Source of the DNA: Lenisia limosa
Lineage: Eukaryota; Breviatea
Assembly: GCA_001655205.1 (NCBI GenBank)
Contig: LPNZ01006180.1
Span: 1 to 41,682, forward strand
Length of the DNA stretch: 41,682 nucleotides
Reading direction: 5' to 3'
A model generated the notes under the pieces. The model worked only from the letters and a program-made list of their open reading frames with translations. It did not search any database and was not told where the DNA came from. Position 1 is the stretch's first letter, and each line of letters opens with the position of its first letter. The position numbers and the translations under genes are program-made. Shown one piece after another: positions 1-14,200 of the stretch.

Positions 1-2128
1 TATTATTATGTTTTCCTGCACTCAAACAATTCCAGAAGCAAACCCTGATGTCGTCACAGGTGTCGTACTCTCTCAATTCTCTCATCAAGTGGGCTTGGAT
101 TGAGAATTGTTCTTCTATTTTCAAACAACAGTCCATATGACAAGGGAAGCATTCTCCAACCCGGCTCTTGCCAAGCCTAACTAAGCAGGATCATTGATAC
201 GGCTGCAGAGACCCGTGCTATCCAGTCCGAAGTCAAGGCCCTCGAAAATGTTGCATATCGATTCGCTCCTGTCAAGGTATTTTTTGGTCTCCTAAATGGA
301 AAATGAGAAAAGGCTCTATCTGGCCAAATCAAATACCATCACACTCATAAAGCATGTTTATTTTCATACTATATGAAACTCCTGTTAATTCATTGTTGTT
401 GGGCAGGCTTTCATTCTCCAGTGTGAGAGTGACTTTCTCATGACTCTCCTTTTGAAACTCAAGAAGCTGAAGGAATCAAGGAAAGAGGAAGTGGACTCCC
501 TCACAACAGAGGTTTGGTTGGTCAAGTCTGGATATCTCTGCAAATGTCAAGGAACTTGGTTTGACTTTCAGCTTGCCAAATCTGGTCGAGACCTGAGCCA
601 AAGAACACGCACGCTTCTGGAGGCTCGCATTGAAATGGTCCGTTCAGCCCATCGCTTCAACGAGGCCAAGAGGAAACACATGGCGGACCAGTGGGCTGGT
701 GTTCTTCTTATGATAGTGTTACCGCATGTGTGTCTGTGATAAAAATAATACAAGTTGTTATGTCATAATCTATCAGGAAATGAGAATCTAAACACCCCAG
801 GTTGCTGCTCCGCCGAATGGTTATATCCATCCGACGGCGATACACCGACATTCTTAAGACCCTTGCCTCCATATTTCCCCTCCACATCCCAGCCACTGGC
901 TTGCCAACCATTTGTGTATGCCCGTATTAACGAAAATCTTGGAAATTTTTCGTTATTCTCAAGTGAAAAGCTTCTCTTGTTCTTGTTTGCTTCTATTCTG
1001 AACAGTGCTTTAGTTCAATTATGAAGTTTTGAAGGTTTTTCCTCAGTTCCTGAATCCCCAACATTGATAGTTTTCCCGAAACCCCCTGTTTATGAGGGAT
1101 TGGATGCGGTGCTACAGAAGCGACTGGCTTGGGCTTTGTTTGTTTTGTNNNNNNNNNNNNNNNNNNNNNNNNNNNNNNNNNNNNNNNNNNNNNNNNNNNN
1201 NNNNNNNNNNNNNNNNNNNNNNNNNNNNNNNNNNNNNNNNNTAGGGCCTCCCACTGCCCAACAATCTCGAAGTAGTAGAGCTCGATCCTGAGGACATGAA
1301 TGCTGCACTAGGGCTCGGAGTAATCCTCACCAACCTCCTTTCAAACTATCTCAATGTTTGTTTCCGAGCCATTTGCTCTTCTTCATTCCACAGGTTCCCT
1401 TGCGCTTCCCATTGAAGTTCTATGGAAGTTGGTCGACAGTTACAGAGCCTCACATTAAACTGCTCAATAAGACCAACAAAGTGAAGGAGCCAGACGAGTG
1501 GGTGTTGATTGGCTTGGTTCCTTGATTCTATGAAGCTTTTATTGTATTGTCACAGTCTAATGTAATAGTTTTGGTCAAACACTGTTGTACTTCACCCTCT
1601 TTTGACCCTCACAGATTCCCCCTGTACTTCCGAAAGCACGTTAACGTCAAGAACCTGACATCGGGAGTGTACTACTTCCAGAAGGGCATTGAGCAGCTGA
1701 CCAATGCGGTTGGCGCTCCTCGAATGCCGATAGCAGCCACTGCCACCGGGCTCAAGGTCCTCCTCACTCCCTATGCTGACTCCCAGCTGTTTGCGGGGCT
1801 GATTATAACATGTTACTTATTCTCTCCCAAGTCTGGAACAAACGCATTTGTCTTTGGTTCTGACGTGGCAGGCTCGGCCCTCCAGCGTATAGAGTGGTCC
1901 CCACAGCGCCGCGACACGAGAGTGTCAACCCCTACGCCGCATTCAAGATCGACAGTGACAACATGGCCCAAAGACAAGTATGCTGGGTGGTGCATTTTGT
2001 TCTAAAGAATGTCTTTTTGGCTTGCTGCAGACACGTTCATTAGATTTATTTTTGTTGTTTGATTCTGTTCCATACTGACACGGTTAGGACGTACCTTCTC
2101 CTGCCCAATGAGGTTCCAAAGAGCCCTC
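1..2128 (+). CDS. UVRAG/VPS38-like subunit of class III PI3-kinase complex (5' end outside window)
   Basis: Exons at about 189-276, 407-511 and 572-700 encode a coiled-coil segment (e.g. LEARIEMVRSAHRFNEAKRK). A later exon near 800-890 ends in an IFPLHIP motif, like the 'YIYPI' turn of UVRAG. After the N gap (1149-1241), exons 1243-1353, 1393-1498 and 1612 onward join in phase to give LRFPLKFYG, then FPLYFRKH, then GVYYFQKGIEQL. This matches the order LRYPI, FPLYP and FDYGVYLLNKNI seen in the UVRAG/Atg14 C-terminal (BARA-like) region. Known family role: regulatory subunit with Beclin/VPS34 in endosome and autophagosome maturation. VPS38/UVRAG is favoured over ATG14 because of the FPLY and GVYLLNKNI signatures. 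The junction near 700-800 needs an unusual donor to stay in frame. The 3' end (stop near 2126-2128) is tentative. N-terminal exons upstream of 189 are not resolved. Confidence 0.75.
1111..1148 (+). repeat. 38-bp intronic repeat, copy 1
   Basis: A 38-bp segment beginning gctacagaagcgactggc in an intron of the UVRAG-like gene, directly before the N gap. The same segment, two mismatches apart, occurs in inverse orientation at 6852-6889 inside an intron of the giant membrane-protein gene. The gap probably contains the rest of a longer repeat. Confidence 0.7.
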
Positions 2129-2218
2129 AAAGATGACAATCACGGCCAAAAGGCCCAATAAGTGTACAAAATCAGTAATATACATTGTAAAGAGAGAGAA
2201 AGAGAACCTTACGTTCCT

Positions 2219-5200
2219 TTATCCATAGTGTTTGGAATTGGAATTTCGAAGAGCAAGTTGAGAAGGAATAATGATAAAGAAGACGAAGAACAAGATGATT
2301 ACGAAGATCTCGAGTCTGCTGCTCCTGCCGTTGCCAACGGGGAGGTCCGCAAAGCTTGGGAACAGAGACGTGTCATCAATGGACTTTTGGGCCGCAGGGT
2401 CATGAGGAAGGTTATCTGGGAGTATTGGGTTAATTCACACAGGCTCAACAGTATTATGAGGGGGGGAGGTGATATCCCACCTGGTGGAAGTTTGGCGGGG
2501 TCACCATCAACATCAATGACAGCAAACTCCTTGTCACTTGTGTCTTGAGCTTCAAGAGACCCGTCCAGTGAGGTGGTAGATTGCAAAGGCTCAATTGACT
2601 CCTTCTCAAACGGACAGTCCAGGTCTTTTTGGTTTATTGACGGTCTGATCTGGGGGTTGCGCAAGAGGGTATACGCCTTCAGCCATCTGATTTGTTGGCG
2701 GGAAGAAAAGAGACACAAAATAAAATTATTGATGGGGTGGATGGAAGTAGGAATTCTTATTTCACCATTTTCAATACCCTCTGACCGTTTTTGTGCACGT
2801 GAAGTCTGCGGTGCAAGCCCGGTTTTAAGTGTATAATATCCTAAACAGTTATTGTCTCCACGGGCCTACTGTGAAACATGATTCGACAGAACACCAGGAA
2901 AATGGGGTTCTGATGATGCGCATGGCAAACCACCATCGTCAAGTCTGAGAAATGGGAAAACTAAGGATTAGGACCAACATGCGAGATGCTCCCTATTGGG
3001 CACCAATCCAGCCTGCTCGTCTTTACATAAGAGACCCGTGGTGAAGAACTTATCGATTCGAACAAAGTTGGCTAGGGCCTGGAAAATCACAAAAAGATGA
3101 AGCAACAAGCACAAAATTCAAAACATCACAAGACTTACATTGAGTATTTTCTTAGCGAGCACGAAGATGCCGAAGAAGAGCCCTCCAAACACATACGACA
3201 CAATCGTTAGCAGATCGTAAACTGGGAAGAAACTATTTCTGGAGGTGGTTAGTGATAGGGGAGGCAACTGGAAATTGAAATGCAGTCAAAACAGGGGGTT
3301 TGTTGTGACCATCAGAGGAATTACAAGCCAAAGCCACGTAGAGTAGAATTGCAAGCCAAAGCCACGTACTTGAGCCGAGTCCCGTTAGTCGATGTGACGG
3401 CAGCAACAACAGGCAGTATGAAGCGAAGTACCACAGAGAGAATACCAAAGCTGATTGACACACTCGTGACAGCATGGATGATTTGGGCTTGGGTTGGTGG
3501 GCATAAAGCCAGCACCAGTAGTATGGGAGGGACCACCAGAATGAAGATGACCATAATGATAATGAACCTACTAGCCTACAGCAATGAAAACAGACCCTGT
3601 CATTACCTGAAGACCCGTGTAGAAGGACGAAATGGAAACGTTGAAATCTGACAAGCGGCCGTAGAACTTTTCTCCTTTTCGGATGGCCAATACCTGGTTG
3701 ATTAAAACAGTTGCTTGGTATGCATTATATAATACTCTTTGGATATGATTGGCAAACCTTCATTTTAAAGCGCCAAAAGATGTCGCGCCAAACCCATAGG
3801 CACACCGAACATCCAATAATGTTTGCTACCTGCAAGGTAAGGAACACGGCATCATACCAGGAACGCCTGTTGGCTATAGGTGGTAATGATGTCGAGAATG
3901 TTGAAGACTTTGTGTCGCTCATGAAGGATGTCATCAATGTAATCTTGAGCAAAGGCTGTGTGGTCACCTGTATTATGAGCATGATGTATAATGGAACAAT
4001 CTTCTATTTGCGCCTGTGTTTGAAGTTAGTTTTATCAAAAATGCCATAATAATACTCAGCATTTTATTTCCTTCCAGTCCAACCTAGGAAAAAGGCGATG
4101 GTTTGGAACGTTGTTGCGANNNNNNNNNNCGTCGAGAATGTTGAAGACTTTGTGTCGCTCATGAAGGATGTCATCAATGTAATCTTAAGCAAAGGCTGTG
4201 TGGTCACCTGTATTATGAGCATGATGTATAATGGAACAATCTTCTATTTGCGCCTGTGTTTGAAGTTGGTGTTATCAAAAATGCCATAATTATAACACAA
4301 CATTTTATTTCCTTCCAGTCCAACCTAGGAAAAAGGCGATGGTTTGGAACGTTGTTGCGAGCCACCCGGTTGTTCCCATTGAACTTGCTACAAATGACGG
4401 CGAAGGAAGGACAAACATTTATTGCCAGTTGAGACTTCGACAAGCTTGCTGATGCCTCCAACCATAGCGTCTTCTGCCAAGGGTTAAAAGCGAGGACAAT
4501 ATGGTCCGAAATTGACATGGGAAATATAATACGAGAGAGTATGTGATGTTATTTCATATATATATATATAGTATCTATAATATTTGAGATATATAATAAA
4601 TATTACTAATAGTATATCATATATGTATATATGTGGGTCCTCAAAGCTCCGGACATCATTCAAAATTCCCTGACACATCAAAACTCCCGGACAGCTTGAA
4701 ATTGACACCTTGTATAGGCCATTGCTAGTGTTTTTTGAAAAATGCTTCGACAGATACATAGAGAAATGGACCTCCTACATGTTCCCTAACTTTTTTTTTC
4801 AATTTTGAGCAAATGTCAACAATCCGTGAATTTGGTCTCCCGGGGGCCCCCCTTTTGCCTTTTCACAGGATTTTTTTCTGAATCTTACCCTCTTTTAGTG
4901 TTANNNNNNNNNNNNNNNNNNNNNNNNNNNNNNNNNNNNTAAAAAATATTTATACCCCTCGGAGTAATTGGTTCCGGGTTCCCATTTGCTTTGGCTATGT
5001 AATGGTGAATTTTGAGGAAAAAATGCTAAAAATAGCACTGTCTACAGGGGTAAACTTTCCCGGATAGTTGCCATTTATTCCTTGAATGTGGCCTTTTATA
5101 ACGGTTTTTGCTTGTTTTTGACCGTTTTTGGACCGTAAATAGAGAGCTTAGGGACTTAATTTGGTTTTGACCCGATAATATGTTAAATTGGGGTTTCATT

Positions 5201-8200
5201 ATTTGATTAAGATTGAGATTACTTTCAAAAACAGAAGGGAAATAGGGTTTCTGGGTGGTTTATTGTGATTTTGTATGGAAAACTCAAGCTGTTCGGGAGT
5301 TTTGATGTGTCCGGGAATTTTGAATGATGTCCGGAGCTTCGACTATACATATATTTATAATATGTATATCCTATATCAAAATAGAAATACATTTTGTATC
5401 AAACACACAACATCTTCCTCGAAATAATAATATATATGATAGATCAATAATAATACGCTCCCATCAATTCTGTTTCTTGTTAACATCCCAATGCTCACTC
5501 AGAAGGTCTTCTCTCTCCGCGTAAATTGATATCACAATTCCCACGTATTCAGCAATAGTCTTTCGCAGGGTTTCAACTCCAACCTGCAATTTAATACTTG
5601 GCCGGCCCTACCTTTGTCCACAAAGCCAGACACCAACTTGCAACACAGCAGTAGTACAAAATCTGTGCCGTCAGAAGAACTCTAACGACCCAAAAGGCAC
5701 CCATATTTCGCTTCATTCCAATACACTCCTCAACTTATTTTCTCATAAATCACGTTTATTCAGTTCATATGTTCTACACTTTCCTTGTACGCTTTCAAGA
5801 CAGAGCATACCCCAAGAGACACCCAGAAAGTGGTCCAGAGTCGAATGGGATATGTGAAATAGGCCGAAATGTGCTGAAATGTTAGGGTCTCATTATTTCC
5901 GGTCGAATGTGTCAACAACTCGCAAATCATAACAGTACATCAGAGAACTGGGGAGGGTTGGGGATGAAGAGGCTTGCAAGGTGTCTCTTTTTGAAATGCC
6001 TCAATGAAGCTCTGGCCCGAGTGATGGTTGATGTCATATCGTACTAAAGGGTCACAACCAAAGCCAGCCTACTCGGGAGCTGAGTACAAAATGGTGATAC
6101 TCATCATCAATCTGTTTCACTGACATTGTCAAACCAAGACGCTTCATTATACTCCTAAGCTATCAGGAAAATATAAAACCGAAAGACAGTTTTTGAAATT
6201 CCAACCTTTGTGTTCGAGGGAGTAGCGATCTCTTCGGGCTTTTGAGCTTGTTTGCAGGGGTCAAAAGCACTTTCACCACTTTCTGCGCATTATCTGAAAT
6301 GGCGAGGATATTCAAAGTCTCCGGCCGAGGCTGCAGGAGTCAGGATAACAGCCAACATACCTTCCGCAGTAGTTTGGTGACTGCGATAACGGAACAAAGA
6401 CAGCCAATGAAGAGAGCAACGAACTCTGGTATCCAGAGCAGCCCCTGAATAGTAAGTGGTTATATTGGTTAAATCTGAAGCAAGGGAAGCGAAGCAGATG
6501 GAACATATTTAACCATCTTGGGTAAACCATATCGACAACAGCTATTCATTCACCCAATGATTCGTACTGATACTCATCTCCCCCCCCCCCCTTCCAACAC
6601 CATGATCCTACCAATACGGCGTCTTGTGAAATTGACGTGTCCTCGAATGCAGCAAATGGAGTGACCAGGAGGATGACAATGGAAACAAGGTAACGCCGAA
6701 TGTCATTGGTCATGATGATGAAGATTGAAGCGCCAAGGTTGGATAAGCTGCCTATAGCCCGGGCCTCCGCATTAGCTGTGGGGAGGGAGTAAAATTGGAA
6801 ATTTTATGAAACAAAAAAGCTCACTCTGTTGGCTGACAACACACGAGGGTAACAAAACAAACAAAACCCAGGCCAGTCGCTTCTGTAGCGTACGGCAGTA
6901 TATACCCATTAACTTTTCAAATAAAAAAATCCCTTGACAAAACTCTGTCAAAAACAATTCAAAATGCTCCCTCATACACACTGAAAATTCACCCGGAACC
7001 AGGAGGTACATAATGTTAAAGGGATCCGAGATGAGGGGAGGAGAGTCACCCAAGGAGATCTCAGCTTGGTACCTTCCACTTGGTGCTGACAGGAGTCTAA
7101 AAGTCATGTATCACCATCGTTCACAAACTCAAGTGAGGTAAGGTCCACAATGCCGCTTGAGTTCGTTTTGGACGTATCAAGATCGTAAACAAAAGAAACA
7201 GTGTCGTTTGTCTGTTGATGAGAAAATAGTCCCGGCAGCTCACTTTTACATCCCTCAGAATCACTGAAACATCCCATCCATCAAGGTGTACGTTCCTACG
7301 TGTCAGAACCAATATGAAGTCCAAATAGCTCAATAATGGAAAGACCAGATAGTATATAATATGATACTGCTATTTATCTAAAAAAAAAGTCTGGAACGAG
7401 AAATACTGATGTTTTTCCAATCATTTCGAACCAAATGAAGCGTTGATAAAACGTTTCAATGGGAATAAGAGCACATTATCATTCACAATGCGCAATGCCC
7501 AATTAAGGATTACCTTGAGACTTGATCGTTCCTCTTGGCCTAAATAATAATAACAAGCGTGCTGAACTCTATATTTAGAGAACAGAAAAAACAAACTGGT
7601 ATCTGGCCGAAGCCGTCCACATTATCATGCTATACTCAGAGTCACTCCAGGGGCTTTGTCCAACCTTTATAATAGGGAAAATGTACTCAGTGCCTTGGTA
7701 AGTGTAAGGCCCAATAATGTACTAAAATGTGAGATATAAATGCCATTTTATCCGCTCACCGCCAATGGTATGCCGTCAGATTCCTGCTCTTCAGTTGGCT
7801 TCAGAACAGGGGACATCTGCTCCGGAGCAAGTAGGGGGTGCACGACATTGAAAGGCTTGGGCGTGAGTCACTGCAGGTGCCTACCTCTCCAAGGGTGCTT
7901 TTGTACTTGCCTGTGACCTGTAATCTGTATATTCCGGCGGAAGCTGACAATATCCTGCTTTTGAACACCGAATGTCCTAAAAAGTCATTTATGCCATCTT
8001 CGGTACAGCGGAAAACAAAATAAATACAATGCAAGACCATTCATAAATTACAAAATATAAATCTCCAGACCTTCAGCACCAGAGAGAATTCTGCTGACTT
8101 GGAGAACGGGTTTATGAGTTGAGGGGGCCACTGCGAATATCAAAAGTGAGGTAAAAAGCTATTTGTTTTATGCAACGAGTGTTATACGTATTTCTAAAGA

Positions 8201-11200
8201 ATGTACTAAAAAGTGTAGATCTTCAAAGAAGTAAAGAAGCTCACAGTTTGTTTGAGAGGAACACTCCAATGGACAAGACAAAGTTTTATAGTTTGCCGCT
8301 ATATTGGGGATGGTGATGACATAGCCATTGAAACGAGGTAGTCGCATTCCAAGCCCGCTCTCGATACACGAAACACAGTTCTAAACGTCAATAACAAGAG
8401 TTCCGTACATCTGAATAGGCTTGAGCAGGCTGCATTGTAATTGTCAGAAGCTCTGAAACAAAACAGTCTTCACAAGGAAACGAATACTTGACGGTGGCCT
8501 CAATCATCGAATCTCGAACCGTGCATGACTCAAGGCCTAGAGAGTGAAAGGGGGCAGGTGATCCTTCAATATGACTGTGGTTTTAGTCCTATTGCGCCAA
8601 TCAATAATTGAACAAATTTTTCTGGCACCAGATCCGACCTGCTTTCATATTGATTGAGAGATCCGAAATTCGCCGTTCGACAGTGTAGGAAATGGTGTGA
8701 CTCGCAGCACCGAATGCCTAGGGTTGGGATGGGAATTGAAAAAGTGTAACACTGCAGTTCAGAGCAAAATTATGAACTTATTTGGACATGTTTCCTCCTT
8801 ATATTACGTATTGCTACGTCTGAGATCACATCAGAGTACGAACTTACTACGAAATCTAATGAACAAACTTATAGCACTCACCCTCAATTGAATCGAATTT
8901 GCTGTTTGAAGGAGATTGTTGTGGGGAAGTTGATGAACCGTTGCAATAGTCACAAGGCCGTCAAAGGACTCAAAAGAAACATCATTTTGTTCAAATACTG
9001 GGTAAGGCTCTCCTGAAAGATAAAAGCCAAGCAACTCCATGTTACCTGACACGGCGTTGTACATTCGAAGATACTGATGCGCATGAACCTCCTTATGCCC
9101 TGAAAATGAATAATGGTGATGGTACTCTCACAGTTGTAAGAAAGAGTTGAAATGCTAAACTTCATATCTCTGCCTGCTGGAGACTCATACAAACTAAAAC
9201 CATGAGAAAAATGAGATAGGGTGAGGGATTCCACTGGTCAAAGATGATTCTTTTGAAGATTTCTCATACCCAGAAACAACGCTGTTTGGATCCGGGACAA
9301 AAGCGAGTTTAGCATGGGTGGTGATAGAAACCGTGGCATTTGTTAACAAGCAGTCCTGGGGGTTCACAGTACCAGGGAGGCACCAGGCTTGGTGAAGCTG
9401 AGGAAGTAATAAAAAGGCAAAAAGTGCGATAAACTCACTTCTCCGGGTGTGACATCAACCAAAGTGACTTCCTCAGTGGAATCCAAAGTCGTCGCTACCA
9501 CACGCGAAAGCCAGTTACTGGACAAGATGCCTTGCTAAAGCAACATTAAACGTTAGGCAACCAACATAGAGTGGAACGTCTTGTCCCTGGTACTGTACAT
9601 GACCGGCGTGGATGGCTGAGGGAAGGCCTGTCACTGTTTTCGACTGAGAAGTGAAATGAAATGAGAATGAAAACAATGAGTTTCAAAGGTCATACCACAA
9701 CAGCTTGCTTGAACGAAAGTCGCTCTGGGAACTGCGGATGAAACTCCACCTCCACTACTGCTGAACTGAATATATTATGAATAAAACATGAAACAACAAA
9801 ATTTGTGTTTATATCCCTGCCCAGTATCTCACCTGATCAATAGATCAGATACAAGTGCTACAATAAATCGGCCGCCCAGCCAGGGTGCAGCAGAAATAGA
9901 CAGGCTTGCCCGGCATGACCCTATACAGCTGGAGACGACCTCAATTGTGAGACCTTTGAGCGCCGGGTACTGCGGAAAACTGCAAAAGGGTGTGAAAGAA
10001 AAGTTAGGTCAGTCAGAGAATGTGTGAAATAATACGGGAAGGGGGAAAGTTACCGACTTTGAATGTGCCAGGAATGTCGGAACGGTAGTAGAGGAGACAA
10101 CAATGGCAGTGATATCAGCCTGGGTTACGTTTGTTGGGGCTTCGGTTGAGAACTGAACTTTGGCTTTGCCATTCCCTAAGTTGTGTGACATTCAAATTGG
10201 GATAATAATAATGATACTTCTATACTTCTTTGAGCTTAGCTTTATCTGTCGTACGTATGTATAGGAAAAATATTATGGGTTTAACTAAAACCGACAAACC
10301 TGAAAAAACGCGAGCTGATTCGGTGTGGAGTTTTGAATATGCAGAAGAGACGCTGACCCGGGTGGATTCTAGAACACTGTTAAACAAATACTTCACTATG
10401 GGGGAGAAATGTATAACGCTGTGAGTATAGAGTTGAAACGCAAATACAAGTGAATGAATTTCTCCATAACTCCCCAAAATTAGGATACTGTACCTATCAA
10501 AGAGTCTGTATTGATAGTTTCCGAGTTGGCCTACCATAGCACGATATTTCGGACAGATTAATAATGTCAGTTTTGGGATAAGTGTCGGAAGTAGTTGGTC
10601 TGGTTAATGAAAGGACAAAACCGGAGAAAATATAGCACGTTGTTATTTCCAGGGCTCAAGAAGCGTATGGGTCTTCTTTCGTGGAAAAGAACTAAAAAAA
10701 ATCATAACCAAAAATAACAAACCAAGGTTTTCGGCAAGGAGAGGAACATCGATTGCAATATTTACCTGGGGGGTTAATCATGACAAAAACCAACATTGTT
10801 AACTGGAACGCATGTTAACAACCGCACAGCCAGCGTGTTAATGGACGTTGTTGTCTCCGCCACGTGCAGTAACGGATAGGATATTTCAACACCAACACAT
10901 GCCTCATGGTCCGATACGACAGACCCATTAGTTGTGTGTGCATTAAGCCTAACAGAGTACACCTCAGCAGCATAAATGGTGTCTTGCAACGGTTGGGTCA
11001 CTTGGAAGCCTCGACATGTATAGTTGTCCCTTTTCGTGAGATCACAGGTCACCAACTCTTGAGATGAGACGGAGTACTTCAGTTTTGTGGAGAGGGTCAC
11101 TCCCTCTGCCAACTGCAATTTGATCACTGATGGTACAGCATTGAAACTCGATACAAAACGACATGAAACACTGAGTGCCAATGTAATCTAAAAAGTGAGA

Positions 11201-14200
11201 CTGTTACCTAGGTCTTTACCTCGGGGTTTACGTTTAGAGCTGGGAGACACAATATACGGGCTGATCCTTCAGCAGGGGTTGCTGTTATAACACCCGAGGA
11301 ATAGAAAATTTCTACTAGGCATTATTTGCTTGGGAAGATGGTCCAACCTTGGCTGTCTTTCATGACTGAGAGCTCGATTTCAAACCACTCGTCGATCTTG
11401 GGGGTCAAAGAAAGCCACCAACAAACATCACAGACGGCACCGCTGCATCCCTGCTCCCGGGAAATCAAAATTCTGTCTGAAGCTGCAGGAACATCAATAT
11501 TTCCACTCAATATCATTGCTCCTTGGAGATTGGCCGCAATTACTACAGTATTGCGTGTCCTAAATTGTCAGGAATAACCCTGGGATAAACTTATATCAGA
11601 ATCATATATTGATATCCCAATCTTCTGTTGGTTTTATTTGGACATAAATAAAACATTGAAATCAAAATAATATAACAGTACAATACTGTTCAAAGACGCC
11701 TGCAATAACGTTCGCTTTCTTTTCTTATTCAATAAATACTGCGTGAGAATTGGAACATAAAACATGCGTACATATGACGGGAGAGTAACATTTCACCGCA
11801 AATGGAGCCTTCATCACCACTCGGATGGCTGACGCTATGGAAGAGAATCCGTGTAAAGTCTGAACCATAAGGATAACAACATATGGCAAAGATGATAAAA
11901 TGGTCAAGCTTTGGTAAATATGCATATTCATGAACACTCTACTTAACCCCCTTTATAGTCCTGCAAACAGTTAGCTTCCAAAGATGAGTGCTCAATATGA
12001 GTCGGAAGCACTTTGCCGTCTGAAGCGTTACATTAATCATTTTCAATGCTTCGAAATGATTAATCTCTGCCAAACAGAGTCCCTATTTGCTACCAATATG
12101 AGTTCTCCTGCCGAAGCCATCAACCTCATCATGGTTATCAAGGAATCCTACCAATACTGTGAATAGCGAAAGTAGCTACAACGCCATCATCAAGCAGTGG
12201 CGAAATGCTCTGAACATAAGCACTGAACATCAGCACCAACAGTTAGACAGTAGCTGAGGGACACGGAACCTGAGCTTTGAAGTATTGGCGGCGAGCACTC
12301 AAAATCAAACGACACCTGTAACCAATAAGTCGCACAGGTATGGCCAACTCTCGAATTTTATCGGGCAAACCTTTGGGTTGTTTATGGCAATGGGTGTCCA
12401 CACATCCGGGTACATGGCCCATGGAATGTATTCCCCTTCGCAGAGAAACCCAAGGTACTAATGTGTTACAGAGTGTGAGGAAATGAGGGGATATTCCGAC
12501 ACATGTTTCAACCCACCACTCTATCTCCAGTTACTCCCAAAATGTTGGCATTTCTGATGATACCCTTGTTTCTTTCGAATTGTACCGTAGAATTGGCAAT
12601 GACCGCTAAAGAGCTAAACAAAAGCCCCACCCCAAAGAGCCGCAATCAAGAATCAATATACGGATCCATTAGTAGAATACATGGGGTCTTCGAATTTGAT
12701 TTGGATCCCGCAAACCATGATTACCGCCAAACGGAAGAGTTTGATTATACGGAACGTCAGAGGTGAGTTCTAACCGTCTCAAACTTGTCAACTCCTGACC
12801 ATCCCTATCGAACATCGCAACCTACAAGTGAAAAAGCCAAACAGATCCTCTTTCTATTGTTTTGAAATAATTATGAAAATATTAAATACTGTCTGTCGGT
12901 GCTGAAATTATTATGTTTCTGGATTTTTTAACTTCCAATCAATGTAGTAGAACCTCACAAACTTCGATAGGAGGCAGCGGCTGCCCTAGTGTGATTGAGC
13001 TTGGAGGTTTGGTGTTAACCCGAAGACGAAACTGCGCTTGATCTTGGAGATAATCAACATGTAGTACCAACTAATATACGTATACTGGACAGGCGCAAAA
13101 GTTGGCGGGCTGTTTTCGGACGCATTCTCAAGGCACATTGGGAGAGGAGAAATCTTATACAATCCTAAATAGGTGATTATCTTTTAGCATTACTCAAGAA
13201 GGATTGATTATTTATTTATGTATGAGTAAATGGTATAATTTGTTGATTTATTACTCGAGATAATGCTCTTTAACCCAAACTGACCAGGGGATGCTGAGGT
13301 CACCGAAAGCTTTTTGAATGTAGCAAACTAAAAGAGTTAATGCAATTTTCACCAACTCCCTGGTCGTCAGAGTGAGTTTCTTTGACGTCAAACGAGACGG
13401 CAGGACTATCAATAAAATCAAATCCTGAAGGAGTAAGAGACCAAATTGCATTTCGATAAAAGATATTGATAATATAGTCCACAAATTTATTGTCTTTCGC
13501 AAGTGCCCAACCATTAGTGCCTCACTCAGGTTTTCAAAGGAAACCGCCAACCAGTCAAGAGATTTGAGAAGCTTGGTGGCTGCAGCAGCAAGGGGATGTT
13601 ACAGGGGTCATTGGGCTCGGGTTTGACAATGTGAAAGTACAGGTCCACAGGACAGTTTTTGATGGGAAATCCCAGGGAATTCTTTATCGCAAACTACACT
13701 ATAAGAGAGATCGATGCAACCACATTACAGGAGAATACTCGACACAGACTTGGTTATCCACTCTTTTGTTCTCCCCCACCTACCATTGGGTAGTATGTTG
13801 CTGCCTTGACCACTTGCTTGCCTAAAACGTAATTCATACATATCATATGTATGCATGTTGACCAATGCACATGAGTGGATATCATATCACTGCGTGGAAA
13901 ACAACTGTGAAAATGAAACGAAAGGTGCTATGATACAAAAGTGCTTGTGGAGAAACAGAAAAGAAAAACATATTTAAACCAACACAACATTAAGTAAACC
14001 AAGAGAATCGATCAGAAAAGACCCACCACGGAGAAAAAAACACACTTGAAGCTATCGCAAAGCCTACCAGTTTCAATAACAGAGGGCACTTTGACGATAG
14101 TGTCGATTTCGAAGGGAATTGCGTTTCCGTAAAGCGGCGACGGATCGAACAAAACATTGGCAACCAACACTTCAACGTAAATCATTCCACTTAGAGGCCT

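Noticed and set aside
2162-2548. Plus-strand frame of 128 codons with an acidic stretch
   Set aside because: The minus-strand exons 2219-2415 and 2481-2649 join in phase through a 65-bp intron and end in a membrane span, explaining the region better.
3280-3651. Plus-strand open frame of 123 codons
   Set aside because: Shadow of the minus-strand membrane-protein exons at 3370-3575 and 3607-3693, which splice in phase and encode clear spans.
5464-5466. In-frame TGA as the end of a separate upstream gene
   Set aside because: A consensus GTGAGC donor just before it joins in phase with the exon at 4417-4473, so the stop lies in an intron. Kept only as a test in the findings.
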